A stretch of DNA of 64,000 bases, taken from Pyxidicoccus xibeiensis (GTDB taxonomy: Bacteria; Myxococcota; Myxococcia; Myxococcales; Myxococcaceae). The notes beneath the pieces are model-generated. The model had not been told where the DNA came from. It did not search any database and worked only from the letters and a program-made list of their open reading frames with translations. Below are positions 42,807 through 50,727 of the stretch, one piece after another (position 1 is the first letter of the stretch; each line of letters begins with the position of its first letter). The translations under genes were made by a program, and so were the position numbers. The stretch is taken from NCBI RefSeq assembly GCF_024198175.1, contig NZ_JAJVKV010000025.1, positions 1 to 64,000 of the forward strand. The letters run 5' to 3'.

Positions 42807-45800
42807 CTAGAGGCCCAGCTCAGCGAGCGTGATTTCCGGCGTGGCAGGCTCGGCCAGGATGACGCCCAGCACCGGGCGCGGGCCGGTGCCCTGCTTGTTG
42901 GGCCTGCGGCGCCAGGTGAAGCGGAAGGGGCCTCCAGCCTTCTTCAGTGCCGTCTTGGGGATGGAGGCCTCGAACACGCCCAGCTCCGTGCAGCGGCCGT
43001 ACGCGGGGTCGCCCGGCGTCTTGTAGCGGATGGCGCTGTTGACGAGGGTGTCCTCTTGCCACTGTCCCGAGGCCGCGTCCTTCCGCTCACAGATGATGCG
43101 GAAGTCCGAGTCCGTGGGGATGAAGTGGCCCTTGCCCGTAAACCACAGCTCCCGGTCCCGGACCTCGTGGGTGAGCCCTTCGAGCCGTGGCTCGACCGTC
43201 ACGGGCTCATGCTTCACGGGCGGCGGCGGGGCCAGCACCTTGCCGGGCTGGGAGACCTCGGCGGTGAACGTGAGCGGTCCGCTCCACATGGCCGGGATAT
43301 GCTGACCCTGCTTGTCGACGAGCGGCCAGTCCGCTTGGAGGACGCTGCCCACGCGCTTGCTCTGGGAGGCCCCCGCGAGCTTGAAGAGGGGCTCGGCCAC
43401 CTTCCACTGGTTGGCGTCTCCGTGGAGGACCACCTCCGTGCGGAGCGTGCCGGCGCCCATCTTGAGCTGGATGTCTCCGAACTCGAACCGTCCCACCGGC
43501 GGCAGGTTCTTGTCCGCGACGACCTCGAGGAAGTCGTTGCCACATGCGGCCTGCAACTGCGCCGCCGACGCGGTGAACAGGTCCTGCATGCCGTCCACGG
43601 GGGCGAGCGTCCCGGACAGGTGCAGCGCGTGGCCGGTGTTCGGGGCGATGAATCGCGGGCGGACGTGGAGCGTCTCTCCGAGCGTCTCCCCGGACAGCAC
43701 CTCCGCGGCGAGCCGCCCCAGTGCCGGGGCAGGGTCGAACTCCAGTTGGAGGGCGCCGGTGGACTCTGCCGGAGGGGAATAGGTGATGCGGACGGCCCCT
43801 TCGTCATCCTCACGGGAGATGCTGAAGAGCTCGGGCGGAGCCGAGGGCGACAGCTGCCCCACCTTCTCCATCAGCGTGTCGAGCGCGGCCGGGCTGCTCG
43901 GCGAAGGGCTCACGAGCAGCGAGGTGCCGGCGGCAGACAGCTGGATCACCGTGAGGGGGCAGTCCTTCCCCTTGGGCGTCGCGGGCTTGCAGATGTCGCG
44001 CAGCTGCTGGAGCCGCTGGGACAGGGGGACGGCGAGCCGGAAGGCCGCCACGTCGCCATCGAAGACCTTGGTTCCATTCTTGCGCTTCACGAACTCGTTG
44101 AAGAAGAAGTCCCCGGTCACCTTCGGGTTGGTGCCCTTCTTCTCCACGCCGACGACGTAGCCGCTCTTGTACGTAACTCCATCGGCCGTGTGCTCTTCCG
44201 GGGCGCGCTGCGCGACGACGGGCATGGCCAGCGTTGCGGGCAGCGGCGGCACGCCGGGCGCGGGCTGCTCGCGCGGAGGCACCTTCCAGCACTCGAAGAC
44301 GATGTAGCCCGCGAGCGCGACGGGCCAGTGCTCGCTCACGCCGAAGCTGCCGGTGGCAAGCGGGCGGAACGGACCCTGCTTCGAGGCGGCGGTGACCTTC
44401 TTCGTGCCGAGCGCGAAGGGCTGCCCGGTGAGCACGGGCTTGGGCACCTCGAACGTCGTCGCCTGCGTCTGCTCGGGCACGAAGCGCGTGTCGCCCGCGC
44501 CCGTCGCGTAGACCTCCCACTGTCCCCACGAGGGGATGCGGATGCGCGCCTTCGCCACGCCCTCGGTGTACGGGGCGCGGCACAGCACCTGCGGCGGCCC
44601 CGCCGCGCTTGCTCCATGCGGCGCCAGCCAGAAGGTGACGTCGGCGGCGGTGCCCTCGGTGGTGCCGTAGCCGTGCTGCACGAGGACGACCAGTGCCTCC
44701 ATGCCCGAAAGCACCGGGGTCTGCTTCGAGAGCACGCCCAGGAAGAGGGGCTTGTCGTTGCTCTCGTCGCGCTTCAGCGTGGCCGGAGGCCACTCCTTCT
44801 TGAGGGCGATGAGCTCCTTCTCCAGCAGCAGGTCCACCAGCCACAGCGCCGTGACGGGGTGCATGTTGACGATGGACGCATCCTCGGGGAGCCGTCCCGC
44901 GTCGGTTCCGAAGAGGCTCTGCTGCCCGGCGCCCAGCACCGGCACCTCGCCGAAGGGGTCCTCGCGCGTGGCCGGGCGCGCCCACCAGCAAAGGGGTAGC
45001 AACTGCTTCTTGAGGTCCTCGACGGTGAGGTCGGGGGTGTCCTCCAGCAGGTGGTCGAAGAGGCCGGCCTCCTTGCGCGCGTCGAGCTGAAGCCCGAGCC
45101 CCTTGGGCGTCCACTCGTTCATGTGGTCCAGCACCAGGTTTCGCCAGCGGTGGCCGACGGCCTTCTGGAAGAGCTTCGTGCGGCTCTCCAGACGCTTCTG
45201 GCGGAGCACGTCGGGCGCCACCTCCACCGGGTCCGCGAAGAAGTCCGCGGACCAGAGCGCCAGCCCGTCCGCCTCGGCGGGCACGTTCAGCGTCACGTTG
45301 ACCATGGCCTGGTTCTTCGGGTCGAGGGTGATGACCTCCTTGGAGAGGGGCTGCCCTGCCTTCTTGTAGAGGACCTCCAGCGAGCACGGCCGGCCCATGG
45401 GGCCCGCGAACTTGTACTTGTTGTCCAGCGCGAGCGGCAGCGGCCAGGTGAAGGGCTTCTCGCGCGTGTCCTCGGAGGAGAAGAACTTCGTGCCGTCGTT
45501 GAAGTAGTCCTGGAGCGTCTTGCCGTAGCGCGCCCGTTTCAGCGCCTTGACCACCTCCACGCCCGTGGAGCCGAGGATGGTGTTGACCTCGTTGTCCGCG
45601 TCCGGCGCCCCGTCCGAGGGCATCTGCAGAAAGTTGTCCTTGCGCTTCTCCTCCACCGCGAGGAGCAGCTCCTTCAGCGCAGGGTCCTGCTCGGCGAGGA
45701 AGTGGAACCCGCCGTCCTCACCGCTCAGAGAGAACAGCTCCCAGTGCAGGTAGCGGGGCGGAGGCCGGTTGGAGCCGGCGGCCGCGGCGCCCTCGACCTG

Positions 45801-47243
45801 CGGGGCGGCGCGCCCCTTGGAGACGAAGCCGAGGACGTCGCCCGCGGCCACCGGGAAGAGGGGCCGGTCGAAGGTGACGATGGAGCCATTCCTGAGGGAC
45901 TCGATGGCCTCGCGGACGTCCTCGGGGCTGGGCTTGGTGAGTGCGAGCAGCCTCCCATCCTTCCTGCCCACGAGCGGGTCGGCGCGGTCCTTCACCTTGA
46001 AGGTCGTTGCCTCGGGGTTGAGCGGGGTGGGGGACCAGAACGTCTTGCCAGCGTCCTCGGCCGCCGGGTCCAGGTTCACCACCGCGCCGTGCTGCAACTG
46101 GAGGAAGGACGCGAGCCAGGGGGCCTTCTGGAACTCCTTGTCCGTGTCGGGCCCGCCGCCCCACTCGGGCGGGGCCAGATGCATGTAGAGACTGTAGAGC
46201 GGATGGACCTCGTCGGAGGGCCCGTTCTCCTCCAGGGCCGCCAGCTCGTGCTTGATGAGGACGAAGCCCAGGGGCCGGCCCTCCGTCGCCTCCAGGAGCA
46301 GCGGCGAGTCGCCCTCCTTGCCCGGCGTGAGCAGCCGCGCGGCCACGACGTAGCCGGGCATGGCCGCCTTGACGGGCACCAGCTCCTCGCGCGAGTCCGG
46401 CTCCAGGTGGAGGCCCGCGTGGATGTTCTGCTGCTTGCCCAGCGGGAAGTAGCCGCCCGAGCCCCCCTCGTTGAAGAAGTAGTACTTCAGCGGCGACTCG
46501 CGGCGCTGCGTGTCCGCGCCGAACGGGTAGAGCACCAGCGGCGGCGACTCGTCGGAGGCGCCGACGATGCTCGTGCGCTCGTACTCGAAGTGCATGTAGT
46601 CGTGGTAGTAGCCGCCCCAGTAGAAGCCGAAGCTCTCGAAGATGCGGACGATCTTCTGGGGCATGTCGAACGGCTTCTTGCGGCTGTAGTCGTTCGTCGC
46701 CCAGTTGATGTCGATGGCGCTCCCGAAGGAGTGGTTGGAGAGCAGGTTCTTCTTCGCCGTCTTCCCGCTGCCGTAGTCGACGAGCTCGTCGAAGGCCCCG
46801 TTCTTCAGGTCCTGCTTCGCGTACTCGATGTTCCACGCGCCGCCCACGCTGGCGTACTCGCGGCGGCCCTTGAGGGCAGCGTGGACGTCGTCGTTGAGCT
46901 GATAGCGGAAGTTGTAGCCGCCAATCTCATGCAGCACGTACGGCAGGCGCTGGGACTTGATTTTCTCGAAGGCCGCCTGGAGCAGCGGCGCGAGCTTGCG
47001 GTTGATGCTCACCCGGGGGGTCTTGCTCTTGTCGGGACCGAAGCCCGCGACGCGCACCTCGACGATGTGGTTCGCCTCGAAGCCCTCGACGAGCGGGTTG
47101 CCCAGCAGCCGCGTGGTGTTGGCGAACTTCCTGTTCCCATCCGTGCTGTAGAGCTCGCGCTCGAATGACGGAGGCCCGTACAGCGCGCGGACCGCCGGTT
47201 TGTTGAGACACGTGTAGGACGGCTCCTGGAGTGGATAGGTCAT
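42807..47243 (-). CDS. Giant M15 peptidase with an M23-like domain
   Basis: A 1478-residue protein without signal peptide. An M15C-type peptidase sits at about 90-225: zinc ligands H171 and D178 (HSFGSAID) and H218 (HDYMH) are in the right order, so cleavage of peptide cross-links or L-Ala-D-Glu bonds is predicted. Residues about 260-360 look like an M23/LytM domain (NIHAGLHL at 273-280, YSLYMHL at 350-356), but the usual second zinc ligand Asp is a His, H279. The remaining 1100 residues contain no recognised enzyme and probably form several immunoglobulin-like domains. The start is ATG 47243, with GAGGT before it, overlapping the stop of the upstream lipoprotein gene by four bases (ATGA). 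Confidence 0.9.
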   Translation of the reverse strand: MTYPLQEPSYTCLNKPAVRALYGPPSFERELYSTDGNRKFANTTRLLGNPLVEGFEANHIVEVRVAGFGPDKSKTPRVSINRKLAPLLQAAFEKIKSQRLPYVLHEIGGYNFRYQLNDDVHAALKGRREYASVGGAWNIEYAKQDLKNGAFDELVDYGSGKTAKKNLLSNHSFGSAIDINWATNDYSRKKPFDMPQKIVRIFESFGFYWGGYYHDYMHFEYERTSIVGASDESPPLVLYPFGADTQRRESPLKYYFFNEGGSGGYFPLGKQQNIHAGLHLEPDSREELVPVKAAMPGYVVAARLLTPGKEGDSPLLLEATEGRPLGFVLIKHELAALEENGPSDEVHPLYSLYMHLAPPEWGGGPDTDKEFQKAPWLASFLQLQHGAVVNLDPAAEDAGKTFWSPTPLNPEATTFKVKDRADPLVGRKDGRLLALTKPSPEDVREAIESLRNGSIVTFDRPLFPVAAGDVLGFVSKGRAAPQVEGAAAAGSNRPPPRYLHWELFSLSGEDGGFHFLAEQDPALKELLLAVEEKRKDNFLQMPSDGAPDADNEVNTILGSTGVEVVKALKRARYGKTLQDYFNDGTKFFSSEDTREKPFTWPLPLALDNKYKFAGPMGRPCSLEVLYKKAGQPLSKEVITLDPKNQAMVNVTLNVPAEADGLALWSADFFADPVEVAPDVLRQKRLESRTKLFQKAVGHRWRNLVLDHMNEWTPKGLGLQLDARKEAGLFDHLLEDTPDLTVEDLKKQLLPLCWWARPATREDPFGEVPVLGAGQQSLFGTDAGRLPEDASIVNMHPVTALWLVDLLLEKELIALKKEWPPATLKRDESNDKPLFLGVLSKQTPVLSGMEALVVLVQHGYGTTEGTAADVTFWLAPHGASAAGPPQVLCRAPYTEGVAKARIRIPSWGQWEVYATGAGDTRFVPEQTQATTFEVPKPVLTGQPFALGTKKVTAASKQGPFRPLATGSFGVSEHWPVALAGYIVFECWKVPPREQPAPGVPPLPATLAMPVVAQRAPEEHTADGVTYKSGYVVGVEKKGTNPKVTGDFFFNEFVKRKNGTKVFDGDVAAFRLAVPLSQRLQQLRDICKPATPKGKDCPLTVIQLSAAGTSLLVSPSPSSPAALDTLMEKVGQLSPSAPPELFSISREDDEGAVRITYSPPAESTGALQLEFDPAPALGRLAAEVLSGETLGETLHVRPRFIAPNTGHALHLSGTLAPVDGMQDLFTASAAQLQAACGNDFLEVVADKNLPPVGRFEFGDIQLKMGAGTLRTEVVLHGDANQWKVAEPLFKLAGASQSKRVGSVLQADWPLVDKQGQHIPAMWSGPLTFTAEVSQPGKVLAPPPPVKHEPVTVEPRLEGLTHEVRDRELWFTGKGHFIPTDSDFRIICERKDAASGQWQEDTLVNSAIRYKTPGDPAYGRCTELGVFEASIPKTALKKAGGPFRFTWRRRPNKQGTGPRPVLGVILAEPATPEITLAELGL

Positions 47244-48319
47244 GGCGACCTCGTTTCGACGAACTTGCCCTGGCGCCACTTGCGCACGGAGGTGCGCTGA
47301 CCCGTGTCCGGCACGCTGACCACCAGCTCGGGGATGCCGTCCCCGTCGACGTCCTCGAAGTCCGTCTCGGGCTGGTTCGCCGTGTCATCGCCGGGCAGGC
47401 CGCTGCCGTTGGAGAAGTCCTGCTTGTAGACCTGCTTCTTCTTGCGCACGTCGAAGGCGCGCGCGCGGACGGAGGTCACTCCGTTCAGCGTGTACTCGTG
47501 CTCGAACAGCACGACGCCCGGCTCCAGGGTGTACACGCAGGTCTCCACGGGCCGCGTGTGGTCGCACGCGTGCTCGGAGGTGTCCGTGAGGAGGTTCTTC
47601 ATCCCGTCGCAGGACATGACGGTGACCTGCTTGGTCAGCCTTCCGTCCTTGCACGGCGTCTGGGAGCCCGCCAGCAGCACGCCCGCCTTCTCGAGGAGCC
47701 AGGACGCCGCCTCGATGGTGGGGTTCTTCCCCCGGGCCTGCCGGGTGACCTTGCAGGTGCGTGTCTCGGGGAGCAGATAGGGGCCCAGGGTCGTGATGAA
47801 AGCCTGTGCGCTGGGCCGCTCGGCCTCGACCTTCTTCAGCGCCTCCTCGGCATCCTTACGGGCCTCGAACCTGCCGACCGCCGTGACGATGCTGTCCTTC
47901 TCTCCGAAGAGGAAGCGTCCTCCGCGAAGCTCGTACGGGTACATCGGGTCGGAGGGTCTGAAGGGCTGGAGCGGCTTGCCGTCATCCTGCCGCTGACCAA
48001 GCTGGATGATGCTCGCCCGGCCATTCCCCCAGTTGGCATCGCAGGGCGACTCCGCACCGGCGCTGGCGGGGGCCGCCGGTGTGGCGGGAGGTTGCGGGGG
48101 GGCGGTGGAAGGAGTCGTGTTCGTCGCCGAGGGCGCGGGTGCCGGAGCGGGTGGGGGGGTGGTCTGGGCCGGAGGGGCCTTGGGGGCACTCGCGGGGGGC
48201 TGCGAGGCATCCGCGGGGGCGGGCGGCGTCACGCAGGCCAGCGTCAGCGCGGTGAGCAGAGCCGGCCACGCGCGGCGTGACAGTCCGGCCGACCAGGGGA
48301 AAGCGATGCGTGTGCTCAT
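47240..48319 (-). CDS. Proline-rich lipoprotein with C-terminal FG-GAP-like motif
   Basis: A 359-residue predicted lipoprotein. The lipobox TLAC follows a hydrophobic core, and an Ala/Pro/Thr-rich linker of about 50 residues leads to the globular part. The end holds DVDGDGIPELVVSVPDTG, an Asp-rich FG-GAP/integrin-type calcium loop. I recognise no enzyme. The start ATG at 48319 has AGGA eight bases upstream; an ATG at 48337 in the same frame lacks a site. Its TGA overlaps the M15 gene's ATG. Its export, combined with a position between envelope-lytic genes that lack signal peptides, makes a protective role possible. Confidence 0.85.
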   Translation of the reverse strand: MSTRIAFPWSAGLSRRAWPALLTALTLACVTPPAPADASQPPASAPKAPPAQTTPPPAPAPAPSATNTTPSTAPPQPPATPAAPASAGAESPCDANWGNGRASIIQLGQRQDDGKPLQPFRPSDPMYPYELRGGRFLFGEKDSIVTAVGRFEARKDAEEALKKVEAERPSAQAFITTLGPYLLPETRTCKVTRQARGKNPTIEAASWLLEKAGVLLAGSQTPCKDGRLTKQVTVMSCDGMKNLLTDTSEHACDHTRPVETCVYTLEPGVVLFEHEYTLNGVTSVRARAFDVRKKKQVYKQDFSNGSGLPGDDTANQPETDFEDVDGDGIPELVVSVPDTGQRTSVRKWRQGKFVETRSP

Positions 48320-48342
48320 AAGGATTGTCCTGCCCATGTCGG

Positions 48343-49434
48343 CTAGTCCATCCGCTCGAGGAGCGTCAGCACGCCCCCGGGCCGGGTGCGCGTCACCAGG
48401 AAGGTGGTCATGTCGACCAGGCTTCCACCCTCGGGTCTCATGTTGCGGTCCAGAATGGCGTCCTCGATGCCGTCGCCGTTGAAGTCTCCCCGCGCGCAGA
48501 GCTCCAGCACGCCCGACTCCATGTCGCCCTCCACCTGGAGGGCGGTCGCACGGTCGGGGTGTGGCTCGAAGCGGACCTTGGGATCGATGTCGCTCCAGGT
48601 CTTCCCCTCGCGTCCGGCCCGAGCGTGCTCCTCGACATCTCCGCTCGCGAAGGCAGGAGCGAAGTCCGCGGGGAGCACCTTGCCGAGCGCCTTCGTGGTG
48701 AGGAGGTCCCGCAGGTGACTCACCTTCGCGGGCCGGGCCTCGGCGACGAGCTTCAGCACCCGGCAGCGGATGAGCTGGGCCTGGGCGGGGTAGATTTCGA
48801 CGGTCGTCGTGACGTCGAGGTCGTCCAGCTTCACGCCCTCCGTCTCGGTGCAGCGGTTGACCTCGCGGTCCTTCCGCTGCGGAAGTCGTCCCTCGCGCAG
48901 CGCGATGGCGTGGTTCCAATCGCGCGCGAGGGCGGCGGCGGCCTCCTGCGGGGAAGCGATACGGAGCGACCGGGAGTCGACCCATACCGGGAAGCTCCCA
49001 TCCCCCTGGCAGAGTCCCCGGTTGTGCGCGATGGCCTTCGCCACCCGGGACTCGGGGTCGAGCTCCGTGGGGGCCTCGTCGAGCACCTGCCGGCACAGCT
49101 CCGGCTGCCCGGCGCGCAGCGCGGCCAGGCCCAGGTCGGACACCAGCCAACCCCGGTCCGTGGCGTCCAGCGCGCTCCAGCAGGATTCCTTCGTCCGCCG
49201 CAGACCGTCCACCGCTTCGGCGTAGCGGCCCTCGCGGTAGAGCTTCTCGGCGCTCCGCCGGCTCTTGGTGAACTCCGGCTTGGAGCACCGGGCCGCGCTG
49301 GCGGAGGGCTCCGCGGCCCGTGCCGGCACGGCGGGCACCATCGTCAGGAGTGCGAGCAGACAGGGGAGGCGCCAGCGCGCGGCCCCACGGGGGCCCCCCG
49401 GCGCCTTCCGTGTCGTGTGCGTCGGCGTTCCCAT
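48343..49434 (-). CDS. Exported protein of unknown function with FG-GAP-like motif
   Basis: A 363-residue protein. A twin-Arg-free Sec signal peptide (about 20-42, LPCLLALLTMVPAVPARA) is followed by a helical Cys-containing region of about 100 residues that could be TPR-like (AEKLYREGRYAEAVDGLRR). The C-terminal part ends with GDFNGDGIEDAILDRN, the same type of calcium-binding loop as in the downstream lipoprotein. The start ATG 49434 is preferred; a GTG nine bases earlier is possible. It has gaps of 28 and 23 bp to its operon neighbours. Confidence 0.83.
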   Translation of the reverse strand: MGTPTHTTRKAPGGPRGAARWRLPCLLALLTMVPAVPARAAEPSASAARCSKPEFTKSRRSAEKLYREGRYAEAVDGLRRTKESCWSALDATDRGWLVSDLGLAALRAGQPELCRQVLDEAPTELDPESRVAKAIAHNRGLCQGDGSFPVWVDSRSLRIASPQEAAAALARDWNHAIALREGRLPQRKDREVNRCTETEGVKLDDLDVTTTVEIYPAQAQLIRCRVLKLVAEARPAKVSHLRDLLTTKALGKVLPADFAPAFASGDVEEHARAGREGKTWSDIDPKVRFEPHPDRATALQVEGDMESGVLELCARGDFNGDGIEDAILDRNMRPEGGSLVDMTTFLVTRTRPGGVLTLLERMD

Positions 49435-49462
49435 GCGAGTCACCTGGATGGGCCTCCCGGAC

Positions 49463-50428
49463 TCAGACGGAGAAGCTGAAGGGCTGGGGCTTGCGGGCCC
49501 GCTTCACGCGGAGGATGTGGCTCTGGTCCACCGCCAGCCCGGTCAGCGCGACAGGGCGGGGGACGTAGAGGATGCCGGGGTCGTCATCGCGGCTGAACAC
49601 GAACCTGCCGCCCTCGTCCTTGCGGGTGCAGCCCACGGAGACCTCCAGCCGCTGCTGGACCTGGTCCGGGTCCGTCGTCCCCCAGTTGAACTGAGCGAGC
49701 GCATCGGCCGTGAGGCCATACATCTCCGCGACGCTGTCCAGGTTCTCGCCGTCGATGACGCGGTGCTCGGTCACCTTCACCAGCACGCGCTGCGACGTCG
49801 CCTTCGACTTCGCGCCTGCCTTCGAGGGCTTCTGGCCGGACCAGGGGCCACCGGTGCGCACCATGGCCACGCTGTTGCTCAGCGTGGCGCCGTCGACGAG
49901 GGACAGCACGTTGAAGGCCCCCTTCGGCACCTTCTCCATGTTGACGTTGCCATCCGCGTCGGTGGTGGCCTCCTTCTCCGACTCGTCGGCGAAGCGGATG
50001 AGGAGCTTGATGCCGGAGATGGGGCCGTCGGAGGCGTCGTCCACCACCTGCAGCCGCAGCGTGACGTCCTCCTCGGGCGTCACGGGCGGCTCGTGCTTCG
50101 CAACGTCCTCGCGGAAGGCGGGCGCACCGAATCGCGCGGGCGGCGGCGCCAGGGCCAGCCGCAGGTGCCCGAAGGAGAGCAGGGTGGCGGCCTGCCTCAC
50201 CACGTCCTCGGACGAGCGCGACGCATGCAGCCCCAGGGGCGCGTGGGCCTGGACCAGCGTGCTCAGGGTGCGGAGGTTGGAGTCGTCCTGGGCCAGCTGC
50301 CGCAGCCGCCGCTCCAGCATCCAGCCCCGCCCGGCATCCAGGGCCTGGCACCCTTCGGGAAGCGGGTCATGCAGCGCGAGAAGGAGATACTCGCGCTGAC
50401 CTTCTCTCAGGCGTTGGTGGATGCGCAT
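49463..50428 (-). CDS. LysM-domain protein, first gene of the operon
   Basis: A 321-residue protein without signal peptide. The start chosen at 50428 (MRIHQRLREGQREYLLLALH) leaves a 299-bp divergent promoter region. A helical N-terminal part of about 100 residues is unassigned. Residues about 118-180 resemble a carboxypeptidase-regulatory/Cna-B fold (LRLQVVDDASDGPISGIKLLIRF, TTDADGNVNMEKVPKG). A LysM motif follows at about 220-266 (HRVIDGENLDSVAEMYGLTADALAQFN), which would bind peptidoglycan or GlcNAc. Proteins with this layout occur beside secreted wall hydrolases; no VgrG or PAAR motif is seen. Confidence 0.87.
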   Translation of the reverse strand: MRIHQRLREGQREYLLLALHDPLPEGCQALDAGRGWMLERRLRQLAQDDSNLRTLSTLVQAHAPLGLHASRSSEDVVRQAATLLSFGHLRLALAPPPARFGAPAFREDVAKHEPPVTPEEDVTLRLQVVDDASDGPISGIKLLIRFADESEKEATTDADGNVNMEKVPKGAFNVLSLVDGATLSNSVAMVRTGGPWSGQKPSKAGAKSKATSQRVLVKVTEHRVIDGENLDSVAEMYGLTADALAQFNWGTTDPDQVQQRLEVSVGCTRKDEGGRFVFSRDDDPGILYVPRPVALTGLAVDQSHILRVKRARKPQPFSFSV

Positions 50429-50727
50429 GTGGGGAGCTCGGGCCGAAGCGACAACAACGGCTTCTTCAACCGGACCACAGGCGCCGGCTGGAATATTACA
50501 GATGACAAATATCCCACGGTGCTCTGACAGCTGTCCACCCGGCCCCTCCCCGAAGCTCTTGTCACTCGTTGCCGCCAGAAACGCTCGAAGCCGTAGCCGA
50601 TGACCGGGCCGGGCTGATCCAGGCGCCACCCCGGGAAGGTCGGTGCATCCGCTGGGAGCGACCCGTCCCGAGGGGTAGGGCGCTTTCTCGGGAACGAGCA
50701 TTGGCGTGGGCGGCGCCGGGAGATAAC
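50429..50727. promoter_or_regulatory. Divergent intergenic region
   Basis: This 299-bp space between the LysM operon (leftward) and the PEGA-kinase gene (rightward) must hold both promoters. It contains an AT-richer patch, ATATTACAGATGACAAATAT (50493-50512), within otherwise GC-rich sequence. I see no consensus -35/-10 pair and no supported gene. Confidence 0.45.

Noticed and set aside
40649..50428. Reading the LysM-hydrolase operon as a prophage lysis cassette
   Set aside because: No holin, spanin, tail, capsid, terminase or integrase genes are near, and the proteins are much larger than phage endolysins.
50421..50603. A small + strand open frame in the divergent region before the PEGA kinase
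   Set aside because: It overlaps the LysM gene start, has no ribosome-binding site and has a composition typical of chance frames.
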